The position numbers and the translations under genes were made by a program. From Closterium sp. Naga37s-1 (lineage: Eukaryota > Streptophyta > Zygnematophyceae > Desmidiales > Closteriaceae), in the NCBI GenBank assembly GCA_947471745.1, contig CANJKZ010000174.1, positions 3,767,001 through 3,831,000 on the forward strand: DNA of 64,000 nt, in the 5' to 3' direction. The notes beneath the pieces were generated by a model. It made no database searches, was not told the DNA's origin, and saw nothing but the letters and a program-made list of their open reading frames with translations. This document shows, in pieces, positions 1 to 9,273 of the stretch (position 1 is its first letter; every line of letters starts with the position of its first letter).

Positions 1-236
1 GGGGCCGAAAGCTGACCTGACGCAGACACAGACGCAGCTACCTGAGGGGACTCAGTGGTCAGTGTGTACAGGTCCGACCCCGGCTGCCGAGTGAAGGTAG
101 CTAGGTGGCGACCTGTCCTAGCACACGTACAGTGGGTCACACGCTCATAGGCAGGGGTGAACTGGTGAACACCCCCATCCTGAAGAGCAGAGCCCGCCAC
201 CAAGTTCGTAGAGAACGAGCGGAGGTAAAGACCCAC
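1..236. repeat. Direct duplication, copy 1 of 2 (other copy 1134-1369)
   Basis: The first about 236 bases are repeated almost exactly at 1134-1369, inside the protease to pre-integrase part of element A. The copies lie 1133 bp apart in the same orientation. This could be unequal exchange between two copies of the element or a local rearrangement. The left boundary is unknown because it meets the window edge. Confidence 0.9.
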
Positions 237-2625
237 TGACGTCCTGAGAGGGGAAGACACGGCGCGAGGTGGGGTGGTAAAACAGCCAACCAGGCGCGTC
301 GGGGACAAAGCCAAGGAAGACACAAGGCACAGCGCGGGCGGAGAGCTTGTCCGCAGTGGTATCGCGGACAAAGGCACGAGCACGGAAACGCGACGCATCG
401 CCAACCTGCCCCGTCCACAGCAGTGTGGGCGAGGTCTCCGGAGCGGAGACACGGGGCCAGAGGTTGAGCTGATGCGCAGCGTACTGGACTGCAAACGGCC
501 ACAGGAAATGGGGGGCAGCCGCATGGATCAAGGAGGTACGAGCGATCTCCATGACCAAGCCAATGCGGCGCTCAGAAACCCCATTCTGCTGTGGAGAGGC
601 CGGAAGCGTGAAAGTCTGGCGGATGCCATGCTCCGCACAGTAGGCTGCCAAGAGGTCGGAGGAAAACTCACCACCTCGGTCAGAGTGCAGACGCAGGACG
701 GGAAAGTCCGACTGGAACCGGTCGCGGAGCTGGAGACGAGCAGCGCGGATCCAAGGGATCAAAACATCAGGGACCTCACCCTTGGTGCGCAAGGGGAAGA
801 CCGTGGTGTAGCGCGTGTAGTCGTCGACAACCAGCAGGAAGTACCGCTTGTGGCCCTGTCCACGGACGCGGGCTGGGCCCCACACGTCCAGGTGGAGAGT
901 CTGCAGAGGAGCCTCTGTGGGAGGGAACGAGGAGGAGTGAGGAGCGGCGCGCTGCCGCCCCTCGACGCAGGGAAGACAGGGAGGAGCAGGCGAGGGCGGG
1001 AGGGGAGGGAGAACCCTGGGAAGACCAGAGACAAGGTACCGGGAGTGCATGCCACGAAGGCGCTGCACTGACAGGTGCCCAAGCCGGTGGTGCCAGAGAA
1101 CCGTCTGGTGCGACAGGGAGCGACACGAGCAGGGGGCCGAAAGCTGACCTGACGCAGACACAGACGCAGCTACCTGAGGGGACTCAGTGGTCAGTGTGTA
1201 CAGGTCCGACCCCGGCTGCCGAGTGAAGGTAGCTAGGTGGCGACCTGTCCTAGCACACGTACAGTGGGTCACACGCTCATAGGCAGGGGTGAACTGGTGA
1301 ACACCCCCATCCTGAAGAGCAGAGCCCGCCACCAAGTTCGTAGAGAACGAGCGGAGGTAAAGACCCGACAGGGTGCCGGACGGGACCGCAGGACAAGGGA
1401 GGACAGTGGAGGAGGTCGCAATGACCGGGCCCCCAGAGGGGTCAGCGAGAGAGACAGCAACCGGCCGAGCTAGCTGCTCAAGGGCAGTGCGGTCACGGAA
1501 GAAGCAGCGGGAAGCACCCGAGTCGAGTGTGAAGGTGTGCAGTGCCTCAGTAGACACAGTACCAGCAAGCGCAGACGCACTAGCACCTGAGGGAGCAGAC
1601 TCACTAGCACCAAGAGCAGCAGCCTCACCAGGACCGAGGGCAGGAGACGCACGCGTACCAAGAGCAGCAGCCTCACCAGGACCTAGGGCAGCAGACGCAC
1701 TAGCACCTGGAGGAGCTGTCTCACTGGTCCCAATGCCCGGGTCTGGCTGTACACTCAGGTAACAGTCACCCTCAACACTAATAGTCAATGCATACATGGC
1801 ACCAAGGATAGCATCAAAGTCAAGAGCAAAGATATCAATGTTCTTCCTAAGCAGATCAGCCCAGCGGGGCAGCTCAGTGGCGTCAGGAAACTGCTCACGC
1901 CAGGCGTCGTCGAGACGAAAGAAGCAGCGCTGCGCCGTGTGGAACCTCCCACAGGTCTGGCCAGTGCGGTCACCTATGCGAATGACGTACGGGCAGGTAC
2001 CTCCACCCCCAGACCCCCCACGCTGAGAGTACCACTCACGGAGTTGCTGGGGCGAGGGAGTCTGCTGCTGCTGCCTCTGGCCACCGCCGAACCCCCCACG
2101 CTGCACCGCTCCACCACGTCCGCCACCCGCTCCACCGCCGCCACCACTGCCACCACCGCCCCCACCACCCCCACCACCGCCGCCGCCACCACCCCCTGTG
2201 CCGCCACTGACCCCCCCACCACCTGCGCCACTCCCACCTCCGCCACCACCCCCGCCCCCCCCACCCCCTCCACCGCCGCCGCCCCCGCCTCCACCTCCAC
2301 CACCCCTGCCCCCCTTGCCCCTGCCGCCCTTGCGCCTCCCACTAGGAGAAGACGCGGCCCCGACCCCCTCAGCTCCGAGGTAGCCGACAGCAGCAGCAGA
2401 TGCAATGGAGGGGAGGAGGGGGGAGGGTGAGCACCCCTCAAAGAAGGGGGTGCGGGGGTCACCACGAGAGGCACCTACAGCTACAATGCTCTTCTCAGCT
2501 GCTAGGAGTTCCTTCTCGAGGAGTTCGACAGTGAGGTCAGTGGGGGAGAGGGCGAGAAACTGGTCCCTGACAGTGCGAAGGGAGTCAGGGAGGCGGGTGA
2601 CAAGGTGGTACAGTGTGAGGTACAT
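145..2625 (-). CDS. Copia gag-protease-integrase polyprotein fragment (element A)
   Basis: Frame of 826 residues. It begins inside gag (a UBN2/gag-like segment also readable in another frame over 2640-2900). It then passes through a tract made almost only of glycine (about residues 100-175), a cysteine/histidine segment (CPYVIRIGDRTGQTCGRFH), a protease with the canonical DSGAS motif, a GAG-pre-integrase HHCC segment (LWHHRLGHL ... CLPC), and an integrase core with the D,D,E pattern (LHLDVWG, LHSDRGGEF, QQNGVSERR). The last about 95 codons re-read the protease to pre-integrase region because of the 236-bp direct duplication at the left edge. This is a retrotransposon polyprotein, not a host gene; it is probably inactive because gag is broken and RT is missing. 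Confidence 0.85.
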   Translation of the reverse strand: MYLTLYHLVTRLPDSLRTVRDQFLALSPTDLTVELLEKELLAAEKSIVAVGASRGDPRTPFFEGCSPSPLLPSIASAAAVGYLGAEGVGAASSPSGRRKGGRGKGGRGGGGGGGGGGGGGGGGGGGGGGGGSGAGGGGVSGGTGGGGGGGGGGGGGGGGSGGGGGAGGGRGGAVQRGGFGGGQRQQQQTPSPQQLREWYSQRGGSGGGGTCPYVIRIGDRTGQTCGRFHTAQRCFFRLDDAWREQFPDATELPRWADLLRKNIDIFALDFDAILGAMYALTISVEGDCYLSVQPDPGIGTSETAPPGASASAALGPGEAAALGTRASPALGPGEAAALGASESAPSGASASALAGTVSTEALHTFTLDSGASRCFFRDRTALEQLARPVAVSLADPSGGPVIATSSTVLPCPAVPSGTLSGLYLRSFSTNLVAGSALQDGGVHQFTPAYERVTHCTCARTGRHLATFTRQPGSDLYTLTTESPQVAASVSASGQLSAPCSCRSLSHQTVLWHHRLGHLSVQRLRGMHSRYLVSGLPRVLPPLPPSPAPPCLPCVEGRQRAAPHSSSFPPTEAPLQTLHLDVWGPARVRGQGHKRYFLLVVDDYTRYTTVFPLRTKGEVPDVLIPWIRAARLQLRDRFQSDFPVLRLHSDRGGEFSSDLLAAYCAEHGIRQTFTLPASPQQNGVSERRIGLVMEIARTSLIHAAAPHFLWPFAVQYAAHQLNLWPRVSAPETSPTLLWTGQVGDASRFRARAFVRDTTADKLSARAVPCVFLGFVPDAPGWLFYHPTSRRVFPSQDVSGSLPPLVLYELGGGLCSSGWGCSPVHPCL
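1134..1369. repeat. Direct duplication, copy 2 of 2
   Basis: Second copy of the repeat at 1-236. This is the copy in its normal place within the element A polyprotein. Confidence 0.9.
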
Positions 2626-2639
2626 CGGGGGGGGGGGTT

Positions 2640-3098
2640 CTTGGCGAGGAAATCGGGGGGGAGCGCGGCACGGTAGCGGAGGTCACTGGTACGGAGGTGG
2701 GTGATGAGGTCAGCTACAGTGGCAAACGCGGACAGGTCAGGGAAGAGATAGGGCAGTGAGAGACGGCCTATAGCAGCAGTGGCAGGGGAGGAGTAGCGTG
2801 CGACTACTGCGTCGTACAGCTCCTTAGCGGTCTTATGCTGGCCGAAGTGCTCGCGCTCATCTAACGGTAGGTGGCTGCGAACGGCTAGGCGAGCGTGAGC
2901 ATCACGGGTCTACCACTGGGAGCGAGCAGTGCTGTCAGCAGTAGTGGGAGGTGTGGGAGCAGCGCCGGACGTGTGGTCATACAGGGAGACATCGTCTTTG
3001 GCAGTGATCTGAAGGAACAGGTGGAGGTCATCTAACCAGACCTCAAACTTAATCGGGCGGCCCTCAGCGTCAAAGGTGAGAACAGAGGGAGTGGCCAT
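2640..3098 (-). pseudogene. Gag N-terminal part of copia element A, interrupted
   Basis: ATG at 3098 opens a gag frame (MATPSVLTFDAEGRPIKFEV and on) with the LFLQ..AKDD..LYD spacing typical of copia gag. A TAG stops it at about 2910. Reading on in the same frame gives gag sequence (ELYDAVVARYSSPATAAIGR) up to the G run near 2630, after which coding resumes in the next frame. One stop and one homopolymer shift mark it as decayed. Confidence 0.7.
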
Positions 3099-3182
3099 AG
3101 TGGCAGTAGCAGCAGCAGGAACAGTAGCAGTAGTAGCAGTAGTACAGTAGGAACAGGAAAAGGAGTAGGTGGGGCACAGTAG

Positions 3183-3500
3183 GGTGGCGCGGCTCGGCCA
3201 GGGCGGCGCGGCTCGGTTCGGGCGGCGCGGCTCGGTTCGGGCGGCGCGGCTCGGGTCGGGCGGCGCGGCTCGGCTCGGGCTGGGCTACTCAGTGGTGCGC
3301 AGCCAGGGGGGGGGCGTGCGCGTGGGCGGCTGTAGCGGGCGGGCCGTGGCTGTGCGTGGGCCGGACTAGCGCGAGGGCGGCGGCCTAAAGGGGGGGCGTC
3401 GCGGCGGCCTACAGGTGGGGCCGCGACTTCCTGGGCGGCTGTCGACCGTCGGCCTAGGGGTCGCGCGTCGGCCTAGGGGTCGCGCGTCGGGCTAGGGGCC
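3183..3500. repeat. GC-rich short tandem repeats in element A leader
   Basis: Five or so copies of a 19-20 bp unit (GGCGGCGCGGCTCGG core) at 3183-3285, then repeats of GTCGGCCTAGGGGTCGCGC near 3450-3490. They lie between the primer binding site and the gag start of element A. No coding signal is seen here. Confidence 0.8.
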
Positions 3501-3733
3501 TACGGGCGACGGCCTGCTGGGGCTCGCAAGAAAAATCGGGCCGCCCTAGGCGGCGGATTTCCTACTCGCGGGCTGAAGCGGCGGTTCCGCGCTCGGGCTG
3601 CTAGCGGGCTGCACACGGGCAGCGTGAGAGGAGGGCGCACGAGGGCGCACTAGGGAAGAAGGCGCACGAGGGCGCTAAAAAAAAAAAGAGGGCGCTTCTA
3701 GCGGAACGGTGGGCCCATAGGTCTAGAACCTAA

Positions 3734-3746
3734 GCTCTTAATACCA
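3734..3746 (-). promoter_or_regulatory. Primer binding site of element A
   Basis: Minus strand reads TGGTATTAAGAGC directly after ...TTCTAACA, a plausible LTR end. It resembles the plant copia site TGGTATCAGAGC, complementary to initiator tRNA-Met, with changes in the middle. Confidence 0.7.
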
Positions 3747-3748
3747 TG

Positions 3749-4672
3749 TTAGAAACGAGAAGTGATTGAACTATCAAAGATTGGAGTACAAGTATGCAAC
3801 CCTAAAGTTGTGTACCCCCTAAAGGCTAACCCACTATAGCCTACACAGCAATAGCATATGGATAATGTTTGACACAGGTAAGTATGATGAACGTCACGAA
3901 CAGCGTCGGGATGAGCGTCAACAAGTGGAATGAATTCCGGAAATCCGGAAGACGTGGTTGGAATAGGTGGATCAGGAGCGGCTTCACGTGCACCGTCAAT
4001 GTCAGGTTCTTCGCTGGCAGCGAGATCGGCGTCAGCACTGGCGAATGAGCGAACACCGTGGAAAAGTGTAGAAGGGTCACGCTGCGTGGCGAGGTACTGT
4101 TCGAAGACAGGAAGGGTCAGATTTTCGTAGAAAATACAGTCGCGAGCAGGAATTAAAAGTCGACTGCGATAATCCAGAATACGCCAGGCAGAAAACTGCT
4201 TCTCAAGGCCGAGATGAAGACCCCACTTAGCACGTTGATCGAACTTTCCGAGCGGAGCGGTGGGAGGACGATATTGCACAACACACCCAAAAACTCGAAG
4301 AAGTTTCGTAGTGCCCAATTTTCCTGTCCATAACAAGTGAGGCGATGCGTTGTTTGGTAAAGCCGATGAAGACAGGAGGTTGTGCAACAGCGTTGCGTGG
4401 TCCATCGCGAAGGGCCAGTAGAGTGGGCCGAGTTGAGACTGTGCGAGTAGTGCTCGCATCTTTTCTTGCAAGGTACGATTGAGGCGTTCAGCTACACCGC
4501 TCTGCTGGTGAGCGTGAGGAAGTGAGAACAGGCGCCGTATGCCTCGTTCTTGCAGGTACGATGTAAACTCGAGGCTGCGATATTCCCCAGCTCCGTCACA
4601 CTGGAAGCTTTTGAGTTTTGTGCCAGACTCGCGTTCTGCGAGAGGAAGCCATGTCTGAAACGCTGTGAAAGC
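3749..4672 (-). pseudogene. Copia integrase C-terminal part, element B (frameshifted continuation)
   Basis: From just after the T run, a second frame carries the rest of the integrase: second catalytic D in FQCDGAGEY, E in QQSGVAERLNRT, then the integrase C-terminal region (YWPFAMDHATLLHN, LLWTGKLGTTKLLRVFGCVV). It has no ATG at its true beginning. The last about 45 residues run into what looks like the element A LTR. It is a broken piece rather than a separate gene. Confidence 0.8.
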
Positions 4673-7535
4673 AAAAAAAACGGTTAGTCATGTTACCAGT
4701 CCAGACGTATCGAGTAGAAGCTTCGGTGAACGTGATAACATATTTCTCGCCGTTGAACCCTTCCGCAAGTAAGTTTAGAATATCGCTGTAAACTTTTTCC
4801 ATCAATCGATAATCCTCAGCTCCAGGAAAATGAGTCGGGTACGGTTCGTGCGGTAGATTTGCTGCTGGGCAGATCAAACAGGGTGATGGACGGTTAACCG
4901 GTTTCATTTCGAGGCCGCCAGGTAAGAGAAGAGAATTTTTGTCGAGAACAGCTGCTTTGATTGTGTTGTTGAGCGTAGATTGCGATGGATGACCAAGACG
5001 CTTATGCCAGGTTTCTGCAGTTGCTTTGTGTCCTTGTGCGCGCAGATAATAATCGGCATTAGCGAAGAAAGATAACAGCAGCCGATGACCGTCAGTGTGA
5101 ACATGATCTGTGACTGGTGGAATAAACCTGGTAAGGTTAGGAGGTGGTATTTTGAGTTCGACATCGATGGATTCGCCAGGTGAAAGAACCAACTCCCCGC
5201 TTTCTTGATCTGATGCTGCAGGTTTAGGCTCAACACCGATAAGTCGTCCGGAGTCGAGGACTTCCATGTCAGCGACGCGCTGCTCTGCTTCAGTGAGAAG
5301 ACGTCGATCACGATCAGCCGGTGTTTCTCCCCAAGTGGTCTCGTCAGGTTCCTGTGCCCTCCAAGTGCCTGCACCCGTGGGCATATTCGTCGTATCTCCC
5401 CAACCACCAGCAAGATAATCTCGGGAGTTCTGGACGTCGTTCAAACCTTGATTGTCGAAGGTCAGCATAACTGCGGCAGCCGTGGTCGAAGACGTGGGTA
5501 CAACTCCATCACGAGGAACGGTATCATCGGTGTAATCGATGTCATCACGATGTTCCCATGGGCCAAGAGAGAGAATATTCTCGGAGTCGGCAGTGGTGCG
5601 TTCAGGTACGAAGTTGAGAACGAACACGCCGTTCTGTTCAATTGCCGTGCCGAGTTTCTTGTCTCCATTTTTTAAAGTAAACTTGCCCGGTTCACCAAGA
5701 AGAGTAATGCCATTCCTCATGAGCTGTGCAGATGACATCAGATTGAAGCCAAGTCGAGGAACGAGGAGTACATCGTTAAAATGAAGACTGAAGTCTTCGT
5801 CAACAGAATCAAGAATGACGTTACCCATCCAGTGCGCTGTAAGACGTTGATTGTTAGCGACGGTTACAACGCATGGATTCTGAAGACGACGCTGATTGAT
5901 GACGAAGCGATTTTCTGATGAACACATATGCTGGCCACAACAGCTGTCAAGATACCAAGTGTTGGGCCCTTCCAAGGTATGTGCAAGGTTGGCGTAGACC
6001 TCGGGTGGTATGGGCGTGTTGAGTTCATCATTGAAGTTATTGTGAATACGTTCCTCAGCGTCAGGATCGTAGACTGTAGAAACTGACGTCATACAATTAA
6101 TAACTTCTTTCGCTTGTGTCTTGGCAGGTGTGGTAGGCGGCTTCGAAGAGTTCGGCTTCGCAATATTCTGCTTCACAGCTTCTTGCTTCTCAGCTGCCTG
6201 TTTCTCAGCTTCACCTGAAGAATCTTTGGAATGTTTCGGTGTAGTCCGTTTCCAAGATGGTTTATCTTTCGACCAGCAGGTATCAGTAGTATGTCCTGCT
6301 TTGCGACAAAAGGAACAAACGGGTTTGTGACGTGGATTAGAGTAAAAACTGACTGTGTTGTTTACCACCTTTTTCCCTCCTCGAGCGTTGTGCAGGTCCA
6401 TATCCTGCTGCTCGGCGATGAGAGCGGCACAGAGTGCCCCCTTGGACAACTGTGCTTGCATCCGAAGTATAGAGCGACACTGTCGCCATTCTGGTCCAAG
6501 ACCCGCGAGTAGCACCGTGTGAAACATAGCGTCGGGGAAGTACCCTCCACACTTTTGAAGTTGATCACGCAAATTTCGAGCGCGGTTGATATACTGCGTC
6601 ACCTTCTCGCCGTTTATCATCTGTATATTTGACAACTGCGTCAAAATTTTACTCTGGTTGACAGTGTCCTTTGCCATGTGAACCCCTTGCGGGTATAACC
6701 AAGCTGCTTCAGCAGGAGCGGCACTGGTACGAAAAGAACGAATTCCGAGCTGTTCAGTCGGTGTCAGATTACGAACGAGAACTGTGTATGCAGTCAGCGA
6801 CGCCGATCGAAAAGTGGCTTGTTGAAGGGGGGACCCGTGAGATGGAAAGGGTGCTGTGCCGTCGTACAGCTGCCAGAACCCCGCGGTCTGAACAAGAAGC
6901 TCAAACTCAAAGCTCCAGGTATAAAAGTCTTGACCGTTAAAAGGCATTGTCGTTTTAATTTTCGTTGGATTTGCAGAAGCAGGAATATAATTTCCGGTAC
7001 CGTCAGCTGATTGTAGCTGATAAAGTGATGGCACCTGTGACCCTTGTTGTGTTTGTTGTCCTTGTCCAGCAGGAACAAAAGAGAAGGAGTTGTTTGACCC
7101 GTCACTCCCTTGTGGCATCTGACCATGCTGATAACTGGAGCCATCAATACTCATAGGAGTTGGAAACATCTGGTTAAGTGACAAGACGGCAGCATTAACA
7201 CGTTGTTGAAGATTTGCTGGCTGGTAAGCACCTTGATATTGGTAAGGTCCAGTCGGTACGAAATTGGACTGTTGTCCTGGTTGACTAGAAGAACTAGTGA
7301 CTGCAGCTGCAGCTGTTGTAGCTGCTGTTGCTGCTGTTGCTGCGGCTGCTGCGGCTGCTGTCGATGATGCCGCTGCTGTAGTTGTGTGTACAGACTGATT
7401 GCTCAGTGGCATGCCGTACATCGGTTGTTGTTGTTGTTGTTGCTGCATATGTGAATTATCAGCAGCTGGAGACGCTGTTGGGCGTGATGGGCTCGTAACA
7501 GAAGAGCCGTTGTTGGACCGTGGAGATCCAGACAT
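4596..7535 (-). CDS. Copia gag-protease-integrase (N-terminal part), element B
   Basis: Frame of 979 residues. It has a Gln/Ala-rich start, gag core (DFYTWSFEFELLVQ, GLGPEWRQCRSILR), a CCHC zinc knuckle (CSFCRKAGHTTDTC), and a protease region with WYLDSCCGQHM where DSG(A/S) is usual. It continues with the pre-integrase HHCC (WHKRLGHP ... PCLIC) and the start of the integrase core (VYSDILNLL). The true frame ends at an eight-base T run (minus strand, near 4672-4679). One T fewer would join it to the next frame, so the last about 25 residues are out-of-frame. The family is normally one continuous polyprotein. Confidence 0.85.
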   Translation of the reverse strand: MSGSPRSNNGSSVTSPSRPTASPAADNSHMQQQQQQQPMYGMPLSNQSVHTTTAAASSTAAAAAAATAATAATTAAAAVTSSSSQPGQQSNFVPTGPYQYQGAYQPANLQQRVNAAVLSLNQMFPTPMSIDGSSYQHGQMPQGSDGSNNSFSFVPAGQGQQTQQGSQVPSLYQLQSADGTGNYIPASANPTKIKTTMPFNGQDFYTWSFEFELLVQTAGFWQLYDGTAPFPSHGSPLQQATFRSASLTAYTVLVRNLTPTEQLGIRSFRTSAAPAEAAWLYPQGVHMAKDTVNQSKILTQLSNIQMINGEKVTQYINRARNLRDQLQKCGGYFPDAMFHTVLLAGLGPEWRQCRSILRMQAQLSKGALCAALIAEQQDMDLHNARGGKKVVNNTVSFYSNPRHKPVCSFCRKAGHTTDTCWSKDKPSWKRTTPKHSKDSSGEAEKQAAEKQEAVKQNIAKPNSSKPPTTPAKTQAKEVINCMTSVSTVYDPDAEERIHNNFNDELNTPIPPEVYANLAHTLEGPNTWYLDSCCGQHMCSSENRFVINQRRLQNPCVVTVANNQRLTAHWMGNVILDSVDEDFSLHFNDVLLVPRLGFNLMSSAQLMRNGITLLGEPGKFTLKNGDKKLGTAIEQNGVFVLNFVPERTTADSENILSLGPWEHRDDIDYTDDTVPRDGVVPTSSTTAAAVMLTFDNQGLNDVQNSRDYLAGGWGDTTNMPTGAGTWRAQEPDETTWGETPADRDRRLLTEAEQRVADMEVLDSGRLIGVEPKPAASDQESGELVLSPGESIDVELKIPPPNLTRFIPPVTDHVHTDGHRLLLSFFANADYYLRAQGHKATAETWHKRLGHPSQSTLNNTIKAAVLDKNSLLLPGGLEMKPVNRPSPCLICPAANLPHEPYPTHFPGAEDYRLMEKVYSDILNLLAEGFNGEKYVITFTEASTRYVWTGNMTNRFFCFHSVSDMASSRRTRVWHKTQKLPV

Positions 7536-7577
7536 AGTTGTAGAGTATGTAGTTGGAAGTTTGTAGTATCCTAAGAC

Positions 7578-7590
7578 GCTCGCAATACCA
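7578..7590 (-). promoter_or_regulatory. Primer binding site of element B
   Basis: Minus strand TGGTATTGCGAGC follows an LTR end ...CTAACA. It matches initiator-Met-type copia sites at the first six bases and partly beyond. The putative 5' LTR therefore starts at 7591 (TGTTAGAATTTG on the plus strand) and contains an AT-rich TATA-like stretch near 7755-7765. Confidence 0.6.
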
Positions 7591-8000
7591 TGTTAGAATT
7601 TGAAGTGAGTTTGTAGGATCGTACTACTTAGGATGGCAACTTTCTGTCGTAGCGGAAGTCTTATATGAGTTAAGCCAGTTGTGAAGGCTTTGTCTAGACT
7701 TAATAAAGTCTATGTAGTGATATGTTTCAGGATCAAAAATGTCTCTGAAATCATATATATATAAAATGACAAGCATACAAAATATATAGCTAGAGTAAAG
7801 TACCTGTTCGCCTACTGTACTGTGCTATTCTTATCTTGAAACGGTACGTAACTATTCGCGAAGTCTATAGCTACGTGCTGACGTCATCCTAGGTCGCGTA
7901 GCGCTTTGCTGACGTCAGCCTATCGGTACTTTACTGTACTACACGAATTTCCTTGAAGTGCTTTACGTCTCGATATTATCTCAACAAAAGAAACCATTGC

Positions 8001-9273
8001 CCAACAGTTTAGAATTACCGTAATACTGCACTTGGATCCACACTTGAATTAACAGTTTAGAGTTGTGAGGGATCCGTTCCGCACCACGTCCAGAGCCTGT
8101 CCCTCGCTCTGTCGCTAAAGGAACAGACGTGATGCAAAGGGGGGGGGGGTTCTGGATGTGGGCACCTGAGGGAACCGCACACTCAAGATGCTTTGCGGTT
8201 CGCCTCGAATGGTGTGATTTCCGCCGTCGTGCCTAGTTGGACGACGCGTGTCACACGCGATATGAGGTTCGGAGTGCTGTAAGCGGTGGATTTGGACGTG
8301 CAAAATAAAAGTCCCCCCCCCCCCCCCCCCCAAAAAAACGAATGGTACACCCTAAATCGCATAACTGTACTTGATTAATAAGTGTACCCGGGTCTTATAC
8401 AACTCGTTCCGATTAAATGTTCACCCTAACCAATTTGCCTCTATTTTAGGAAAGTCCCCCGGGTCTTATATCCGGGAGAATACGATATCCGGGGTGTGTC
8501 TACTATAGAGGGTCCCCGATGGTAACAACCCCTTTTTGCTGAATTGGATATTGCACCCCCCCCCCCCCCCCCCCCCCCCCCCCTTCCCCTCTCCTTCCGT
8601 CATTGGTGGGTGGAGCGTGTGGGTTGTAGTATCCATTACACACGGGTGCACTAAAAATATTTCAAAATAGTCCACCCACCCCCATTTTTTCCATGAATTT
8701 TAGACAGCACCCGGGGTCTACTATACGGGGGATTACGGTATAAAACTCGAAGATTTTTAAGATGAAATAATTCATAACATGAATAAAGATGAAACTGCAA
8801 TAATGTAAAAGCACTGCGCTACAGCTCCTTCTGTCCCTACAAGCATAACACCCATGCAGGGCGTCCTTAAACGCCCTACCGAAGGACTGCTCTCAAACTT
8901 GTAACCATATAGTAAATGTGAGCATCTCTTGAGATCAGTCGCACTTCTTCCTCCTATGCAGCAAGCCCTTGCTGCTACTGCAAGAAAGGCCAGCTTACGC
9001 CCTTCTTGGCAGAGAAACCCCACCCCTTATCTCCTTCCATCCAACCCCATCTCTCGAAGCCATTCAACGAATCAATGACCATCAGCTCCAACCTTTCTTC
9101 CATCTCTCCGTCCTTCCCCACCTCCATAGTCACCTGCTGCTTTCAAGAGCTTGATTCCATTCCTCCATTCTCATAACTGGCCTCGGATTATAAAGAGGCA
9201 TCAGACCCACATCCCCCATCCACCCTCAACCCTTCCAACTCCACATGGTAACTGTTTCAAGCCACAGCACATG
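8001..9273. other. Noncoding stretch with long C runs
   Basis: No convincing gene. It holds a G run near 8140, C runs at 8312-8331 and 8557-8583, and four related motifs around CCCGGGTCTTATA / CCGGGGTCTACTATA (near 8385, 8459, 8490 and 8711). These may be remnants of a short repeat element. The last about 350 bases are AC-rich and precede the stop of the TMEM41-like gene. Confidence 0.6.

Larger units (their letters stand above)
1..3746 (-). mobile_element. Ty1/copia retrotransposon A, defective, cut by left edge
   Basis: Minus-strand copia element. From its 5' end (high coordinates) it shows a primer binding site (3734-3746), a GC-rich leader of about 640 bp, a gag start (3098), and a long gag-protease-integrase frame (2625 down to 145). 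Domain order gag, zinc-binding segment, protease, GAG-pre-integrase, integrase is the copia order. Reverse transcriptase and RNase H are not seen and may lie left of the window. Gag is broken by a stop near 2910 and by an 11-base G run near 2630 that changes frame. The element abuts the integrase region of element B in the same orientation, which suggests A inserted into B. Its 5' LTR would start at 3747 going up; its far end is not resolved. Confidence 0.85.
3860..8000 (-). mobile_element. Ty1/copia retrotransposon B, defective
   Basis: Minus-strand copia element with PBS at 7578-7590, gag to integrase in one frame from 7535 to about 4680, and the integrase remainder in another frame to about 3870. 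Reverse transcriptase and RNase H are missing here because the sequence passes into element A. The 5' LTR starts at 7591 and runs upward; I could not fix its far end, so 8000 is approximate. Gag is clearly related to that of element C at 61-64 kb (YTWSFEFELL against YTWSFELELL). Confidence 0.8.

Noticed and set aside
1939-2430. Plus-strand and alternate-frame proteins rich in Thr/Pro or Gly over element A
   Set aside because: They are shadows of the glycine-codon tract in the copia polyprotein.
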